Notes under the pieces: generated by a model
The model's database searches: none
Told to the model about the DNA's origin: nothing
What the model saw: only the letters and a program-made list of their open reading frames with translations
Shown here: positions 25,960 to 34,778 of the stretch, in pieces
Layout of the letters: each line of letters opens with the position of its first letter
Position numbering within the stretch: the first letter of the stretch is position 1
Position numbers and translations under genes: made by a program
Source: Verrucomicrobia subdivision 3 bacterium UBA693
GTDB lineage: Bacteria; Verrucomicrobiota; Verrucomicrobiia; Limisphaerales; UBA8199
Length of the DNA stretch: 64,000 bases
Direction: 5' to 3'
Assembly (NCBI GenBank): GCA_002298785.1
Contig: DBMR01000059.1
Coordinates: 62,001-126,000 of the forward strand

Positions 25960-26105
25960 GCATACCAGCCTAATTCCGGGCCGCCGCTGGGCCCGGAGGC
26001 GGGGGAACCAATGTCCGGTGTGTAGCCGGGCCGGGGCGCACGGTGAAAATCGGGGCCACTTTCATGGCCTAGCCCGTCAGCTAACCTCGTCGGCAAATGA
26101 AAGGG
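25960..26105 (+). ncRNA. Cyclic di-AMP riboswitch (ydaO-yuaA type)
   Basis: The leader carries the conserved blocks of the ydaO class: CTAATTCCGGG at the 5' side, GGAGGCGGGGGAACCA around 25995-26010, CGGTGAAAATCGGGG around 26041-26055, and the highly conserved AGCCCGTCAGCTAACCTCGT at 26071-26090 followed by CGGC and ATGAAAG. ydaO aptamers bind c-di-AMP and usually switch off potassium uptake or wall genes when the nucleotide accumulates. Placement directly before a Kup potassium transporter is a classic context. Ends are approximate. Confidence 0.93.
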
Positions 26106-26131
26106 CAAGTTTTCCGGCCGCTTTGGCGGCC

Positions 26132-26162
26132 GCCGCAAGTGCTTCCCCTCCGCGGCTTTTTT
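26132..26162 (+). terminator. Riboswitch expression-platform terminator
   Basis: GCCGC (26132-26136) pairs with GCGGC (26152-26156) and is followed by six T (26157-26162), five bases before the kup ATG. A preceding hairpin GGCCGC/GCGGCC (26116-26121 with 26126-26131) shares complementary bases and could be the alternative antiterminator-side fold. The arrangement predicts premature termination when c-di-AMP is bound. Confidence 0.7.
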
Positions 26163-26167
26163 GAGTC

Positions 26168-28072
26168 ATGGAACAGGTGAATTCGGATACATGCGGCCAG
26201 CATCAGGGACGCCGTTGGGCATTGATGTTAGGGTCGCTGGGTGTCGTGTATGGCGACATTGGCACCAGCCCTCTCTACTCACTGCGCGAGTGTTTCTCCG
26301 GCACGCATGGCGTACCGTTGACCCCCTCCAATATCCTGGGTGTGATTTCGCTCATCGCCTGGACTTTAACCGTGTTGGTTTCCGTCAAGTACCTGACATT
26401 TGTCATGCGGGCAGACAATCGCGGCGAAGGCGGCATCCTGGCGCTGCTATCCCTGATGCAACGCGCGTCGGGGGATCCGGGCGCAGGGCGGCGGCGAGAT
26501 TGGATCCTGGTGCTGGGAGTTTTTGGTGCGGCGTTGCTGTACGGCGACGGCATGATTACTCCGGCGATCACCGTGTTGGGTGCCGTCGAGGGATTGAGCG
26601 TGGCGACGCCGCAATTGCACGCGTTTGTGCTGCCGTTAACCATGCTGGTGCTGATCGGGCTGTTTTCTTTTCAACGGCACGGAACCGAAAAGATCGGCAA
26701 TATCTTCGGACCGGTGATGTTGTTCTGGTTTGTGGCCCTGGCACTCTTGGGTATTCGGGGAGTATTTATGTCGCCGGAGGTGGTGGCCGCCTTGAGCCCG
26801 CATTACGCGATCCTGTTTCTGGCCGAAAACACGAAGGTGGCGTTTGTGGTGCTGGGAGCGGTCTTCCTGGTGGTAACAGGGGCCGAAGCACTGTACGCCG
26901 ACATGGGGCATTTCGGTTTGCGTCCCATTCGGGCGGCCTGGTTTTCCGTAGCGTTCCCGGCGCTGGTGCTGAATTACCTTGGGCAGGGGGCACTACTGCT
27001 CAAGAATCCAGCCGCCGTGGAGAATCCGTTCTATTTGCTGGCGCCTTCGTGGGGAGTGTATCCGCTGGTGGCACTTTCTACGGCCGCCGCCGTCATTGCC
27101 TCTCAGGCCCTGATTAGTGGAGCCTATTCGCTGACCATGCAAGCGATCCAATTGGGGCTGCTGCCACGGCTGCGGATTCAGCACACCTCCCAATCGACCC
27201 GGGGTCAAATCTATATGCCACAAGTCAACTGGTTCTTGATGATCTCGTGTTTGGGACTGGTACTCAGTTTTCAGTCTTCCAGCCGGCTGGCTGCGGCTTA
27301 TGGCATCGCGGTCTCGATGACCATGCTGATCACCACCTTTTTGTTTTACTGGGCCGCGCGACACCTCTGGAAATGGCCGGTCTGGCTCGCATTGCTGGTG
27401 TGCCTTGGGTTTATGACTGTGGAAGCGGCCTTCGTCGGCGCCAATATACTGAAGTTTTTGCAGGGAGGCTGGTTTCCGCTGGTGGTGGGAGCGATCCTGT
27501 GCACTTGCATGACGACCTGGCGCACCGGCAGACAGATCCTGCGCCAACGGTTGGCGGTGAGCAGCATGCCTTTTGACCTGTTCCTGGCGGATCTGGAACA
27601 AAGCCCGCCGCGACGAGTCCCCGGCACAGCCGTTTTTCTTTCGGGCAGCAGCACGGGGATTCCTCTCGCACTATTGCACAACCTCAAGCACAATCAGGTG
27701 CTACATGAGCAGGTGATCCTGCTGACGATTCAAACCAGCGACGCGCCGTATGTATCACCGGTTCGGCGCTTGGAGGTTGAGCATCCGCACCCGGATATTT
27801 ACCGGCTCATCGGGCGGTTCGGGTTCATGGAGCAACCGGATATTCCTGAGTTGCTGGTGCAAGCTGGCCAGGAAAAAGGTCTGAAATTAAATATGCAGCG
27901 CACCACGTTCTTCCTCAGCCGGGAGACGATTCGGACCGGTAAAGCCAAGGATATGGCCCTTTGGCGGCGGCAGCTATTCGGCGCCCTTTCGCGGAACGCG
28001 CAAGCGGCCACCGCGTTTTTCAACCTGCCGGCGAATCGAGTGGTGGAACTGGGAATGCAGGTGGAACTCTAG
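26168..28072 (+). CDS. kup: Kup/TrkD-family potassium uptake transporter
   Basis: Proton-coupled potassium importer of the inner membrane. The 634 residues contain the family's N-terminal GSLGVVYGDIGTSPLYSLRE, LTVLVSVKYLTFVMRADNRGEGGILAL in outline, LYGDGMITPAITVLGAVEGL, and FQRHGTEKIG; about twelve membrane segments end near residue 450 and a cytoplasmic C-terminal domain follows (RRVPGTAVFLSGSSTGIP). The ATG lies 5 bases after the T-run of the riboswitch terminator, with no Shine-Dalgarno. Expression should fall at high c-di-AMP. The adjacent candidate compatible-solute genes are consistent with a turgor-related region. Confidence 0.96.
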   Translation: MEQVNSDTCGQHQGRRWALMLGSLGVVYGDIGTSPLYSLRECFSGTHGVPLTPSNILGVISLIAWTLTVLVSVKYLTFVMRADNRGEGGILALLSLMQRASGDPGAGRRRDWILVLGVFGAALLYGDGMITPAITVLGAVEGLSVATPQLHAFVLPLTMLVLIGLFSFQRHGTEKIGNIFGPVMLFWFVALALLGIRGVFMSPEVVAALSPHYAILFLAENTKVAFVVLGAVFLVVTGAEALYADMGHFGLRPIRAAWFSVAFPALVLNYLGQGALLLKNPAAVENPFYLLAPSWGVYPLVALSTAAAVIASQALISGAYSLTMQAIQLGLLPRLRIQHTSQSTRGQIYMPQVNWFLMISCLGLVLSFQSSSRLAAAYGIAVSMTMLITTFLFYWAARHLWKWPVWLALLVCLGFMTVEAAFVGANILKFLQGGWFPLVVGAILCTCMTTWRTGRQILRQRLAVSSMPFDLFLADLEQSPPRRVPGTAVFLSGSSTGIPLALLHNLKHNQVLHEQVILLTIQTSDAPYVSPVRRLEVEHPHPDIYRLIGRFGFMEQPDIPELLVQAGQEKGLKLNMQRTTFFLSRETIRTGKAKDMALWRRQLFGALSRNAQAATAFFNLPANRVVELGMQVEL

Positions 28073-28136
28073 CCCGCCGTTATTTGAGATGCACAGTGTA
28101 ACCCAAAAAATACTTGGGCTGGATGGTGGACGCGCA

Positions 28137-28164
28137 TTGACAAGCGAGCCTGCCCCGGTACTCT
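28137..28164 (+). promoter_or_regulatory. Candidate promoter of the pilus motor operon
   Basis: TTGACA (28137-28142) and TACTCT (28159-28164), spaced 16 bases, lie 47 bases before the first pilB-like gene. The -10 is poor, so this is a tentative call. Confidence 0.4.
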
Positions 28165-28210
28165 TCTAGACAGCCTTTCACGACAAACGTGTCTAGCGCG
28201 AAAGCAAGCT

Positions 28211-29926
28211 GTGGCTGAAAAAGACGATTATCTTATAGATATTTTGGTGGACTTGGGGTTTGTAACCCCAGATAAGGTCGCCGAGTTAAGGCCCGAAGCG
28301 CAATCTGCCGGGGTGGGTTTGGTGGACCTGATGGTGGCCAACAAACTGATCCGCCCGGCCGATGTAACGCAGGCCAAGGCCGCTCACTTTGGCGCCGAAG
28401 TCGTCAACCTCGCGGATATCAAGATCGAGGATGACGTCATCGCCGCCGTCCCGCGTCATATCGCGCGCAAGTTCCGCATTGTCCCGATTTTCAAACACGA
28501 AGGCAGTTTGACCGTGGCCATCTCCGACCCCTCTGACCTCGCCACCATCGACAGTCTTGGGCACCTTCTGCGAGCGGAAATCAGCATCCAGGTGGCTTCA
28601 GAAGCAGATATTGAAGCGGCGCTCTCCAAGTATTACGCGGAGCGAGGCGGTGGGATGTCGGCGGATCCGCGCTTGAAAGAAGCGATGGAGGAGTTGACGC
28701 GAGAACACGTCGAAATCGAAGCCGGGGCGATGCAGGATGGCGCCACCGTCGAAGCCGACGCTCCGCTCATCAAGCTGGTGAATTCGATGATTGTGGAGGC
28801 TTTCAAATTGCGAGCCTCCGATATTCACCTCGAGCCGATGGCTAAGAAGTTTCGCCTCCGCTATCGCATTGACGGTGTGCTGCACGAGATGAAACCGCCA
28901 CCGAAGCGGTTGCAGCCGGCCATCATTAGCCGCCTCAAGATTCAGTCCAACATGTCGATATCCGAGCACCGGATTCCGCAAGACGGACGTATCCAGACGC
29001 AAGCGGGCGGCAAGCTCATCGATCTTCGTGTTTCTTGCCTTCCAACCAACCATGGCGAGAGCATCGTCATGCGTATTTTGGACAAGGAAGGTTTGCGCCT
29101 GGGGTTGGCGGAGTTGGGCTTTTTCACGGACGACCAGCAGACTTTCGAGCGCCTGATTGGGTTGCCGGACGGCATCCTGCTCGTGACCGGGCCTACTGGT
29201 TCCGGAAAGACGACCACGCTTTATTCCTGCCTCCACTTCATCAATCGCCCGGATCGCAAGATCATCACGGTCGAAGACCCGGTCGAGTATTTGCTCGCGG
29301 GCATTAACCAGGTCCAGGTCAACGAACCGGTTGGTTTGAACTTCAGCGCGGCGCTGCGGTCCATCCTACGCCAGGCGCCCAACGTGATCATGATTGGGGA
29401 AATTCGCGACTTGGAAACCGCCTCCATCGCGATCAATGCTTCGTTGACCGGTCACTTGGTTTTCTCGACGCTGCACACCAATGACGCGCCCAGCGCCGTC
29501 ACTCGTCTCATTGATATCGGGGTAAAGCCCTTCTTGGTGGCCTCCTCGACACGGGCGCTGATGGCACAACGTCTGGTGCGCAAAATCTGCAAACAATGCG
29601 GCGCTCCGAAGACCCCGACCGAAGCGGAGTTGCGCGCGTTGAACCTCGACTCGAGCAATACGCAAGGCGCCAACTTCCTGGCTGGCCGTGGCTGTGCCAA
29701 TTGTTCGAACACCGGTTACCGCGGACGGTTTGGGATTTTTGAGATTTTCGTCATTGATGATGATTCGCGAAAGCTGATCTATGAGAAGGTGCCATCCTCG
29801 GTCCTGCGCACGCGCGCGCGTGAAGCCGGCATGCGCACCTTGCGCGAGGACGGCATTCGGAAAGTGCTGGCGGGGTTGACCTCGCCGGAGGAAGTAATTC
29901 GCGCCACCGTGGGAGATGTGGAGTGA
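28211..29926 (+). CDS. pilB: PilB/GspE-type assembly ATPase 1
   Basis: Cytoplasmic hexameric ATPase powering pilin or pseudopilin polymerisation. The N-terminal MshEN/GspE-N domain spans about residues 1-140, then the ATPase core. Walker A is TGPTGSGKTTTLYS; ITVEDPVEYLLAGINQVQVN is the Asp box; Walker B is NVIMIGEIRDLETA; the His box is GHLVFSTLHTNDAPSAVTRL. Two CxxC pairs (CKQC and CANC) near the C-terminus form the zinc-binding site. The usual RQDPD preceding Walker B reads RQAPN here, unlike the second pilB-like protein. GTG start at 28211. First gene of the pilB-pilT-pilB-pilC set. Confidence 0.93.
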   Translation: MAEKDDYLIDILVDLGFVTPDKVAELRPEAQSAGVGLVDLMVANKLIRPADVTQAKAAHFGAEVVNLADIKIEDDVIAAVPRHIARKFRIVPIFKHEGSLTVAISDPSDLATIDSLGHLLRAEISIQVASEADIEAALSKYYAERGGGMSADPRLKEAMEELTREHVEIEAGAMQDGATVEADAPLIKLVNSMIVEAFKLRASDIHLEPMAKKFRLRYRIDGVLHEMKPPPKRLQPAIISRLKIQSNMSISEHRIPQDGRIQTQAGGKLIDLRVSCLPTNHGESIVMRILDKEGLRLGLAELGFFTDDQQTFERLIGLPDGILLVTGPTGSGKTTTLYSCLHFINRPDRKIITVEDPVEYLLAGINQVQVNEPVGLNFSAALRSILRQAPNVIMIGEIRDLETASIAINASLTGHLVFSTLHTNDAPSAVTRLIDIGVKPFLVASSTRALMAQRLVRKICKQCGAPKTPTEAELRALNLDSSNTQGANFLAGRGCANCSNTGYRGRFGIFEIFVIDDDSRKLIYEKVPSSVLRTRAREAGMRTLREDGIRKVLAGLTSPEEVIRATVGDVE

Positions 29927-30018
29927 GACCTTGGCTCTCCTTTGTCGCCGTGACATATCCGGGTCTTGCCTGTCCAATAAATGAAAAAGGCGCGCCTAGC
30001 TTAATGAGGATTTAGAGC

Positions 30019-31143
30019 ATGTCCTATCAGATGTCAGATTTGTTGCAGTTGGTGGTGTCGGAAGGGGCTTCCGACCTCCACATCCGAGTGGGAGCGCCAC
30101 CCGTGATCCGGGTGCACGGCATTCTGCACCGGGTGGAAGGCCCGAGCCTCGGTCCGGAAGACACCGAGGAGTTGATGCGCAGCATCACCTCCGAAGATCA
30201 TATTCAACACGTGCGCGAGCGCGGGGGCGCCGACTTCGGGTTTGCTTTCGGTGAAATGGCCCGGTTCCGGGTCAGCGTATTCAAGGAGAAGGGGAATTTT
30301 GGGATGGTCTTGCGCCAGATCCCCAGCAAGCTGCTGACCATGGAGCAAATTGGCATCCCCATGTCCGCCAAGGAGTTGCTCTACAAACCGCGCGGACTGG
30401 TGCTGGTCACCGGTCCCACCGGATCGGGCAAAACCACCACCCTGGCCTCGATGATCAATATCATCAACGAGGAGCGCGACGAGGCGCACATTATCACGAT
30501 TGAAGATCCCATCGAGTATTACCACAAACACAAAAAAGCGCTGGTAACTCAGCGCGAGATCGGGGTCGACGTCCCCAACTTCGCGGAGGCGCTACGGCGC
30601 GCCCTGCGTCAGGACCCTGACGTGGTGCTCGTCGGTGAAATGCGCGACTTGGAAACGATCGACGCGGCCATAACCGCGGCGGAAACCGGTCACTTGGTGT
30701 TTGGCACGCTGCACACCACCGGGGCGGCGAAGACGATTGACCGTGTCGTGAACGCCTTTCCGACCAATCAGCAGGAACAAATCCGGATTCAGCTTTCCAC
30801 GGTGATGCAGGCGGTGATTTCGCAGTTGCTGATCCCGCGGGTCGACAAGCCGGGCCGGGTGGCCGTTTTTGAGATCATGGTTAATACGCCTTCCATCGCC
30901 GCGCTGATCCGCGACAATAAAACGTTCCGTATTCAATCTGATATTCAAACCGGTGCCAAATACGGCATGGTTACCCTGGACAGTTTCCTGTTGGAGAAAT
31001 ATCTGGCCGGAATGATCGCTCGGGACGAGGTTGTTACGAAGGCGCAGGATCCAGTCACGATCCAGGCCAAGTTGCAGGAATTGGAACTGGCGCAGTCCGT
31101 GGGTGCGGACGCGAATGCGGTAGCTCAAGGCAAATCGCAATAA
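30019..31143 (+). CDS. pilT: Twitching-motility retraction ATPase PilT
   Basis: Hexameric ATPase that depolymerises type IV pili. Its 374 residues begin with LLQLVVSEGASDLHIRVGAPP, the PilT N-terminal PAS-like domain. Walker A is TGPTGSGKTTTLASMI; IEDPIEYYHKHKKALVTQREIG is typical of PilT in outline; Walker B is DVVLVGEMRDLETI; the His box is GHLVFGTLHTTGAAKTIDRVVNAFP. The late IAALIRDNKTFRIQSDIQTG corresponds to the AIRNLIRE motif required for retraction. Its presence implies a retractable pilus rather than a pure type II secretion system. GAGG precedes the ATG. Confidence 0.96.
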   Translation: MSYQMSDLLQLVVSEGASDLHIRVGAPPVIRVHGILHRVEGPSLGPEDTEELMRSITSEDHIQHVRERGGADFGFAFGEMARFRVSVFKEKGNFGMVLRQIPSKLLTMEQIGIPMSAKELLYKPRGLVLVTGPTGSGKTTTLASMINIINEERDEAHIITIEDPIEYYHKHKKALVTQREIGVDVPNFAEALRRALRQDPDVVLVGEMRDLETIDAAITAAETGHLVFGTLHTTGAAKTIDRVVNAFPTNQQEQIRIQLSTVMQAVISQLLIPRVDKPGRVAVFEIMVNTPSIAALIRDNKTFRIQSDIQTGAKYGMVTLDSFLLEKYLAGMIARDEVVTKAQDPVTIQAKLQELELAQSVGADANAVAQGKSQ

Positions 31144-31156
31144 TAGGCTTTAAGAT

Positions 31157-32884
31157 ATGGCGGACGACGTCTCAAACCCATTGCTCGCCCTGGTCAAGGA
31201 CCAGGGTTTGGTCGATGACCTGCAATACGAGGAGGTAGCAGCGGAATTTAAGCGGAGCGGCAAGCCCGTATTCCAAATCCTGCAGGACTTTGGGATCATG
31301 GCGCTGGAGGATATCCTTCAGGCCATGGCGAACCACCTGAGTACTGAAGTGGTTACCATCCACGAGCGCGACATGACGCCGCAGCTTGTTCAGAGCATTC
31401 CGGGCAAGACCGCGCGCACCTATCAATGCGTTCCCATCGCGCAGGCGGGCAGCACCCTGCAAATCGCGCTAATGGAGCCGCTGGATCCCGGGCGCATCGA
31501 CGAACTCGGCTTCATTCTGAAGGGCAAAGATCTGCAGATCGTTATTGCCGATCCTGCGTCCATCCAGAAAGTCCTGGACAAATTTTATTCAACGGACAGC
31601 GGCGGTGGCGACGACGAGAGCATGTCGGAAATCCTCAAAGAACTTGGGGACGACCAGGACATTGCCAAGGAAGTCGAGGTGCTCGAGGATACGGATGACG
31701 CCAAGGTGATGGAGAACCTGGCCAACGGCGCGCCGATTGTGCGGTTTGTAAACCTGGTTGTATTTCAGGCGGTGCAGGACCGGGCCAGCGATATTCATTT
31801 CGAACCTTTTGAGACCGAGTTCCGCATCCGTTACCGCGTGGACGGGGCCCTCTACGAGATGTCCCCGCCGCCCAAGCATCTGGCCTTGCCCGTCATATCC
31901 CGCATCAAGGTCATGGCGAATCTGAACATCTCGGAGCGCCGGGTGCCGCAGGACGGACGCATTCATTTTCACTTGGGCGGCACCCGCTCGGTGGATTTGC
32001 GCGTATCTACGTTGCCGACGCAGTTCGGTGAGTCAGTCGTGTTGCGCGTGCTGGATCGATCGTCCGTCAACCTGGAGGTGGAATCACTCGGGTTGCCGAA
32101 GTTCATTTACGAGTACGTAAATGACGTGATCCTGCGGCCCAACGGCATTTTCGTGGTCACCGGGCCGACTGGTTGCGGTAAGACGACGACCTTGTATTCG
32201 TGTCTGCGTCGCGTCAATACCATTGACTCCAAGCTGCTGACCGCCGAGGACCCGGTCGAATATGATATCGAGGGTATCATGCAAGTGGCGGTCAATGAAG
32301 GGGTGGGATTGACCTTCAGCAAAGCCCTGCGCTCATTTTTGCGTCAGGATCCCGACATTATCATGGTCGGTGAAATGCGCGATTTGGAGACTGCGCAGAT
32401 TTCCATTCAAGCCTCGCTGACCGGTCACTTGGTGCTGAGCACGCTCCACACGAACGACGCTCCCGGCGCCGTGACTCGTCTGATCGATATGGGCGTCGAA
32501 CCGTTCTTGATTTCCTCGACGCTGATGGCCGTGCTCGGCCAGCGCCTGGTGCGCCGGGTGTGCATGGAGTGCCGGACGCCGTTCGAACCCACCGAGAGCC
32601 AATTGGCCACGCTGAACCTCTCGCCGCATGATCTTGGAGAGAAGGTCTTCTATTATGGCCGTGGGTGCGGAACCTGCAACGACACCGGTTACAAAGGCCG
32701 GAAAGGCATTTTTGAGTTGATGGTCATCGCGGAAGCGATTCGCACCTTAATCAATGAGCGCGCGCCCACGGTGGTGCTCCGCCAGAAAGCGGTGGAGTTG
32801 GGGATGGTGACTTTGCGTGAGGACGGGTTGCGCAGCATTTTCGATGGCGACACCACCATCGAAGAAGTGGTCAAATACACTTAA
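31157..32884 (+). CDS. pilB: PilB/GspE-type assembly ATPase 2
   Basis: A second extension ATPase of 575 residues, 13 bases after pilT. The N-terminal MshEN-type domain covers residues 1-150. The core has TGPTGCGKTTTLYS, AEDPVEYDIEGIMQVAVNEG, the canonical RQDPDIIMVGEMRDLETA, and GHLVLSTLHTNDAPGAVTRL. Zinc cysteines are CMEC and CGTC. It differs from the first copy in Walker A (CGK for SGK) and in having the normal RQDPD box. Two extension ATPases flanking pilT suggest either two filament types driven by one platform protein or a heteromeric motor. It is followed by pilC after 14 bases. Confidence 0.94.
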   Translation: MADDVSNPLLALVKDQGLVDDLQYEEVAAEFKRSGKPVFQILQDFGIMALEDILQAMANHLSTEVVTIHERDMTPQLVQSIPGKTARTYQCVPIAQAGSTLQIALMEPLDPGRIDELGFILKGKDLQIVIADPASIQKVLDKFYSTDSGGGDDESMSEILKELGDDQDIAKEVEVLEDTDDAKVMENLANGAPIVRFVNLVVFQAVQDRASDIHFEPFETEFRIRYRVDGALYEMSPPPKHLALPVISRIKVMANLNISERRVPQDGRIHFHLGGTRSVDLRVSTLPTQFGESVVLRVLDRSSVNLEVESLGLPKFIYEYVNDVILRPNGIFVVTGPTGCGKTTTLYSCLRRVNTIDSKLLTAEDPVEYDIEGIMQVAVNEGVGLTFSKALRSFLRQDPDIIMVGEMRDLETAQISIQASLTGHLVLSTLHTNDAPGAVTRLIDMGVEPFLISSTLMAVLGQRLVRRVCMECRTPFEPTESQLATLNLSPHDLGEKVFYYGRGCGTCNDTGYKGRKGIFELMVIAEAIRTLINERAPTVVLRQKAVELGMVTLREDGLRSIFDGDTTIEEVVKYT

Positions 32885-32898
32885 CCCCAGGACTTGGT

Positions 32899-34218
32899 AT
32901 GCCAAAATACAACTACGTCGCCATGGATGCGCATGGCAAAGAGACCAAGGGCACACTCGAAGTGGCCAGCCAGAACGAGGCCATCGCCAGGGTGAAGGAC
33001 ATGAACTTGTTCCCGACGAAAATCGTCGAGGTGGACAAGCCGAAGCCGGAGAAGGCCGACAAGAAAGGCAAACCGGCGCAAGCGGGGGGCAAGCCCAAGA
33101 AAAAGGGCCAGATCAACATCAATCTCAAGATTCCCGGCCTCGGTGGTGGTGTGAAATCGAAGGTGTTGACCACCTTCACGCGGCAGTTGGCTACGCTGGT
33201 GGACGCCGGTCTCCCCCTGCTGCGCGGGTTGCGCGTGCTGGAGAAGCAGGAGCGCAATGCCAATCTGAAGAACATTATTGGGGAGCTCGCGTTATCCATT
33301 GAAGGCGGCAGCACGTTCTCGGAAGGTTTGGCCCAACATCCTAAAGTCTTCAACCGCCTGTTCGTTAACATGGTGAAAGCCGGCGAACTGGGCGGTGTGC
33401 TCGAAGTAGTGCTCAACCGTCTATCCGAATTCATGGAAAAGGCGCAGAAGATCAAGGGCAAGGTCATCGCCGCCATGTTTTATCCGGTGGCAGTGCTGGT
33501 GGTAGCCACAGCGATCTTGCTGATCCTGATGGTGAAAGTCGTACCTTCCTTTAAATCAGTGTTTGAAGGCATGTTGGAAGGTTCACAACTCCCCGCGTTC
33601 ACGCGCCTGGTGCTCGGCATCTCCGAAATGATCAAAGATCATATCGTGATCACCACCGGTATCCTGGCGGTTTTCGTGGTGTTGTTCATGCTCTTCATCA
33701 AGACGAAATTCGGGCGTTACGCCTGGGACAAATTCAAACTTAAGGTTCCGGCTGTCGGTCCTGTCGTTAGCAAGGTCTCCATCGCCCGGTTCACCCGGAC
33801 GCTGGGAACGTTGGTCAGTAGCGGTGTGCCGATTCTGCAGGCGCTGACGATCGTTAAAGAAACGGCGGGTAACGTGATTATCAGTAACGCTGTAAATGCC
33901 GTGCATGAAAGCGTTAAGGAAGGTGAAACCATCACCGCGCCTCTTGAGGCCTCCGGGGTGTTTCCTCCTATGGTAATCAGCATGGTGGACGTCGGTGAGC
34001 AAACGGGTGCCTTGCCTGAAATGTTGCTCAAGATTGCCGACAACTACGACGAAGAAGTGGATAACGCGGTGGCGGCCATGACCTCGCTGTTGGAACCGAT
34101 TATGATCGTGTTCCTGGCCGTGGTCGTCGGCAGCATCGTCATCGCTATGTTCCTGCCCCTCATCGAGTTGATGAACCGCGTCGGCGATTCCGGCGGCGGC
34201 GGCAAGAAAGACGACTAG
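32899..34218 (+). CDS. pilC: PilC/GspF inner-membrane platform protein
   Basis: Polytopic platform that couples the ATPases to the growing filament. Its 439 residues have the typical start PKYNYVAMDAHGKETKGTLE and a Lys/Gly/Pro-rich linker at about 50-85. Two repeated T2SSF domains follow: FTRQLATLVDAGLPLLRGLRVLE and later FTRTLGTLVSSGVPILQALTIV. Each is followed by membrane segments (AMFYPVAVLVVATAILLILMVK; PIMIVFLAVVVGSIVIAMFL, in outline). The linker is longer than in PilC of Pseudomonas. It is the last gene before a strong terminator at 34251. Confidence 0.95.
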   Translation: MPKYNYVAMDAHGKETKGTLEVASQNEAIARVKDMNLFPTKIVEVDKPKPEKADKKGKPAQAGGKPKKKGQININLKIPGLGGGVKSKVLTTFTRQLATLVDAGLPLLRGLRVLEKQERNANLKNIIGELALSIEGGSTFSEGLAQHPKVFNRLFVNMVKAGELGGVLEVVLNRLSEFMEKAQKIKGKVIAAMFYPVAVLVVATAILLILMVKVVPSFKSVFEGMLEGSQLPAFTRLVLGISEMIKDHIVITTGILAVFVVLFMLFIKTKFGRYAWDKFKLKVPAVGPVVSKVSIARFTRTLGTLVSSGVPILQALTIVKETAGNVIISNAVNAVHESVKEGETITAPLEASGVFPPMVISMVDVGEQTGALPEMLLKIADNYDEEVDNAVAAMTSLLEPIMIVFLAVVVGSIVIAMFLPLIELMNRVGDSGGGGKKDD

Positions 34219-34250
34219 AACACGGGTAACGACAACCCGCAGGGTTTCGC

Positions 34251-34293
34251 CAATCCCTCGTCCGGAAACTTCCCGGCGAGGGGTTGCGCTTTT
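34251..34293 (+). terminator. Rho-independent terminator after pilC
   Basis: CAATCCCTCG (34251-34260) pairs over 10 bases with CGAGGGGTTG (34277-34286), including one T-G pair; an inner CCGG/CCGG can extend the fold. CGCTTTT follows. It separates the motor genes from the toxin-antitoxin and pseudopilin operon. Confidence 0.8.
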
Positions 34294-34360
34294 CAAGTGC
34301 CTGACTCCCAGCAGACAAGGACGGGGCAGGGGAATGCTTGAAAAATAATCCGGAAAAGCG

Positions 34361-34395
34361 TTGACAACTCTTCGGCTTTGGATGTAAATACAAAG
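34361..34395 (+). promoter_or_regulatory. Promoter and possible operator of the BrnT/BrnA-like module
   Basis: TTGACA (34361-34366) and TAAATA (34385-34390) are spaced 18 bases. An inverted repeat CTTTG (34376-34380) and CAAAG (34391-34395), separated by 10 bases, brackets the -10. That is where a ribbon-helix-helix antitoxin would bind to repress its own operon. The promoter lies downstream of the pilC terminator and could drive the whole pseudopilin run. Confidence 0.55.
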
Positions 34396-34477
34396 TAGTG
34401 ACAATGCATGGGCAAATTAAAACCAGTCCGCGAACGGGCTTTTGCCGCATCGGTGGAGGCATTGGCTGATTCTTGCT

Positions 34478-34765
34478 ATGGAATTCGACTGGAACAATCC
34501 ACCGTTCAATCTCGATAGTTCTTTGACTTTGCAGGAGATCGAAGAGTCGTTTGAAGATCCTTTTGCGGTGAAATTGCTGCCGGATTCGCCGCGATTTTCA
34601 CTCCAGGCGCGGTTTTTCAACTTGGGGCTTTCAGCCAATGGCGCCGGCATCCTGAGTGTTTATCGCACCAACGGGCGGCAGGTCCGAGTAATTTTCGCCC
34701 GTCCCTTCCAGCCGGAAGAGAAGTTTTTCTATCAACGCAAAACCGACCAGATGTTGAACCAGTAA
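34478..34765 (+). CDS. brnT: BrnT-family toxin-like protein
   Basis: A 95-residue protein resembling BrnT, a RelE-fold ribonuclease toxin. Family-like elements in order are the N-terminal MEFDWNN (BrnT: F-E-W-D-x-N-K), FEDPFAVKLLPDSPR (E-x-F-x-D-P), ARFFNLGLSANG (R-F-x-x-I-G), RTNGRQVRVIFARPFQPEEKFFY (R-G-x-x-I-R-I-I-S-A-R...E-R-x-x-Y). The N-x-x-K-H helix is degenerate (NPPFNLDSS), so activity may be altered. I use the ATG at 34478, since earlier codons have no family match. It precedes a BrnA/CopG-like gene by 13 bases, the normal toxin-first order. Confidence 0.72.
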   Translation: MEFDWNNPPFNLDSSLTLQEIEESFEDPFAVKLLPDSPRFSLQARFFNLGLSANGAGILSVYRTNGRQVRVIFARPFQPEEKFFYQRKTDQMLNQ

Positions 34766-34778
34766 CACCGAGCCGAAT

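Noticed and set aside
26161..27117. A 318-residue frame overlapping kup in another plus-strand frame.
   Set aside because: Arg/Gly-rich translation with no domain, while the kup frame has the complete transporter signature.
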